Shown here piece after piece: positions 63,741 to 64,000 of a stretch of DNA of 64,000 nucleotides (the stretch's first letter is position 1; each line of letters opens with the position of its first letter). The translations under genes were made by a program, and so were the position numbers. Origin of the DNA: a bacterium (GTDB lineage: Bacteria > Sumerlaeota > Sumerlaeia > SLMS01 > JAHLLQ01); NCBI GenBank assembly GCA_020444065.1, contig JAHLLQ010000002.1:496001-560000 (forward strand), read 5' to 3'. Under the pieces are notes generated by a model that was not told where the DNA came from, ran no database searches, and worked only from the letters and a program-made list of their open reading frames with translations.

Positions 63741-64000
63741 CTATGATTCCTTCGGGCTGAGAAACTTGAAGTTGAAGTACGCAATGACCAGCGCAATTGC
63801 CAGCAGCACAAAACTGATCGCTGCCGCCTGGCCGTAGTAGGAATCGTCGAATACTCGGAACAGATGATAACCGGAGATGCGGCCACTCTGCAGCGTATGA
63901 CCGGCGATCTGGATACTCGCGCCGCCGGTGTTATCGGTCATGGCGTAGATTTCACTGAACGCGTTCAGCGTACCCACCATACCCGTGATACTCAGGAACA
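63741..64000 (-). CDS. ABC sugar importer permease (MalF-like), 5'-truncated
   Basis: The C-terminal 86 residues of a permease whose start lies beyond the window. The last membrane segment (AAAISFVLLAIALVIAYFNF) and the end KFLSPKES are seen. FLSITGMVGTLNAFSEIYAM with the following NTGGAS is typical of MalF/UgpA-type subunits. It is the first visible gene of the importer operon permease-permease-SBP. No ATPase gene is in the window, so it may share a general MsiK-type ATPase. Confidence 0.85.
   Translation of the reverse strand, partial: FLSITGMVGTLNAFSEIYAMTDNTGGASIQIAGHTLQSGRISGYHLFRVFDDSYYGQAAAISFVLLAIALVIAYFNFKFLSPKES

Overview
The window (about 60% G+C, almost fully coding, 47 supported protein genes, no rRNA, tRNA, CRISPR or insertion sequence seen) comes from a free-living Gram-negative heterotroph. 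Evidence for a double envelope is direct: an outer-membrane secretin, lipoprotein signals, an ADP-heptose-type GT9 transferase and many signal peptides. Hanks-type Ser/Thr kinases, dockerin-like calcium repeats on secreted proteins, glycoside hydrolases and the gene order polA-coaE-rho (also found in Chlamydia) suggest a lineage near the PVC/FCB superphyla, for example Sumerlaeota- or Planctomycetes-like. The sequence alone cannot settle this.

Layout. 1-7.8 kb: the tail of an unknown gene, a structured leader, then a three-gene trans-envelope (type IV pilus/type II secretion-like) operon with two unusual fusions, PilM-PilN and TPR-secretin. 7.9-14.4 kb: housekeeping block polA-coaE-rho-aroA. 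14.5-19.4 kb: GT-C-like membrane protein, rhomboid protease, secreted coiled-coil protein. 19.5-23.2 kb: a 1233-residue Hsp70-TPR-Ser/Thr kinase fusion, the most striking gene here. 23.5-28.7 kb: secreted proteins (dockerin, P-domain, beta-helix) and a Tat-type metallophosphoesterase. 29.0-35.7 kb: 2-deoxyribosyltransferase-like protein and LD-carboxypeptidase, a membrane Ser/Thr kinase coupled to a lipoprotein, hutI-hutG for the last steps of histidine breakdown, and a lone prepilin. 35.8-45.2 kb: GH31 glycosidase, VTC-DUF4956-HlyD module, cdaA-cdaR (c-di-AMP) and a GT4. 45.3-50.6 kb: zwf-opcA-pgl (oxidative pentose phosphate entry), a TIM-barrel epimerase and a GT2. 50.6-64 kb: a large secreted protein, a membrane protein, Nudix-prmC-cyclophilin, GH3, a HAD phosphatase, an unknown conserved-looking gene, GT9, and a maltose-type ABC importer whose MalG-like permease carries a CBM48-like sugar-binding domain.

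How it fits together. Extracellular or periplasmic GH31 and GH3 enzymes would release sugars for the ABC importer, and zwf-opcA-pgl would feed glucose 6-phosphate into the pentose phosphate pathway. The secretin operon and the prepilin belong to an envelope-spanning pilus or secretion machine. Two Ser/Thr kinases and a diadenylate cyclase provide signalling. Short overlaps (ATGA, GTGA, TGATG) mark translational coupling at nudix-prmC, VTC-DUF4956, hutI-hutG, opcA-pgl, NDT-ldcA and kinase-lipoprotein.
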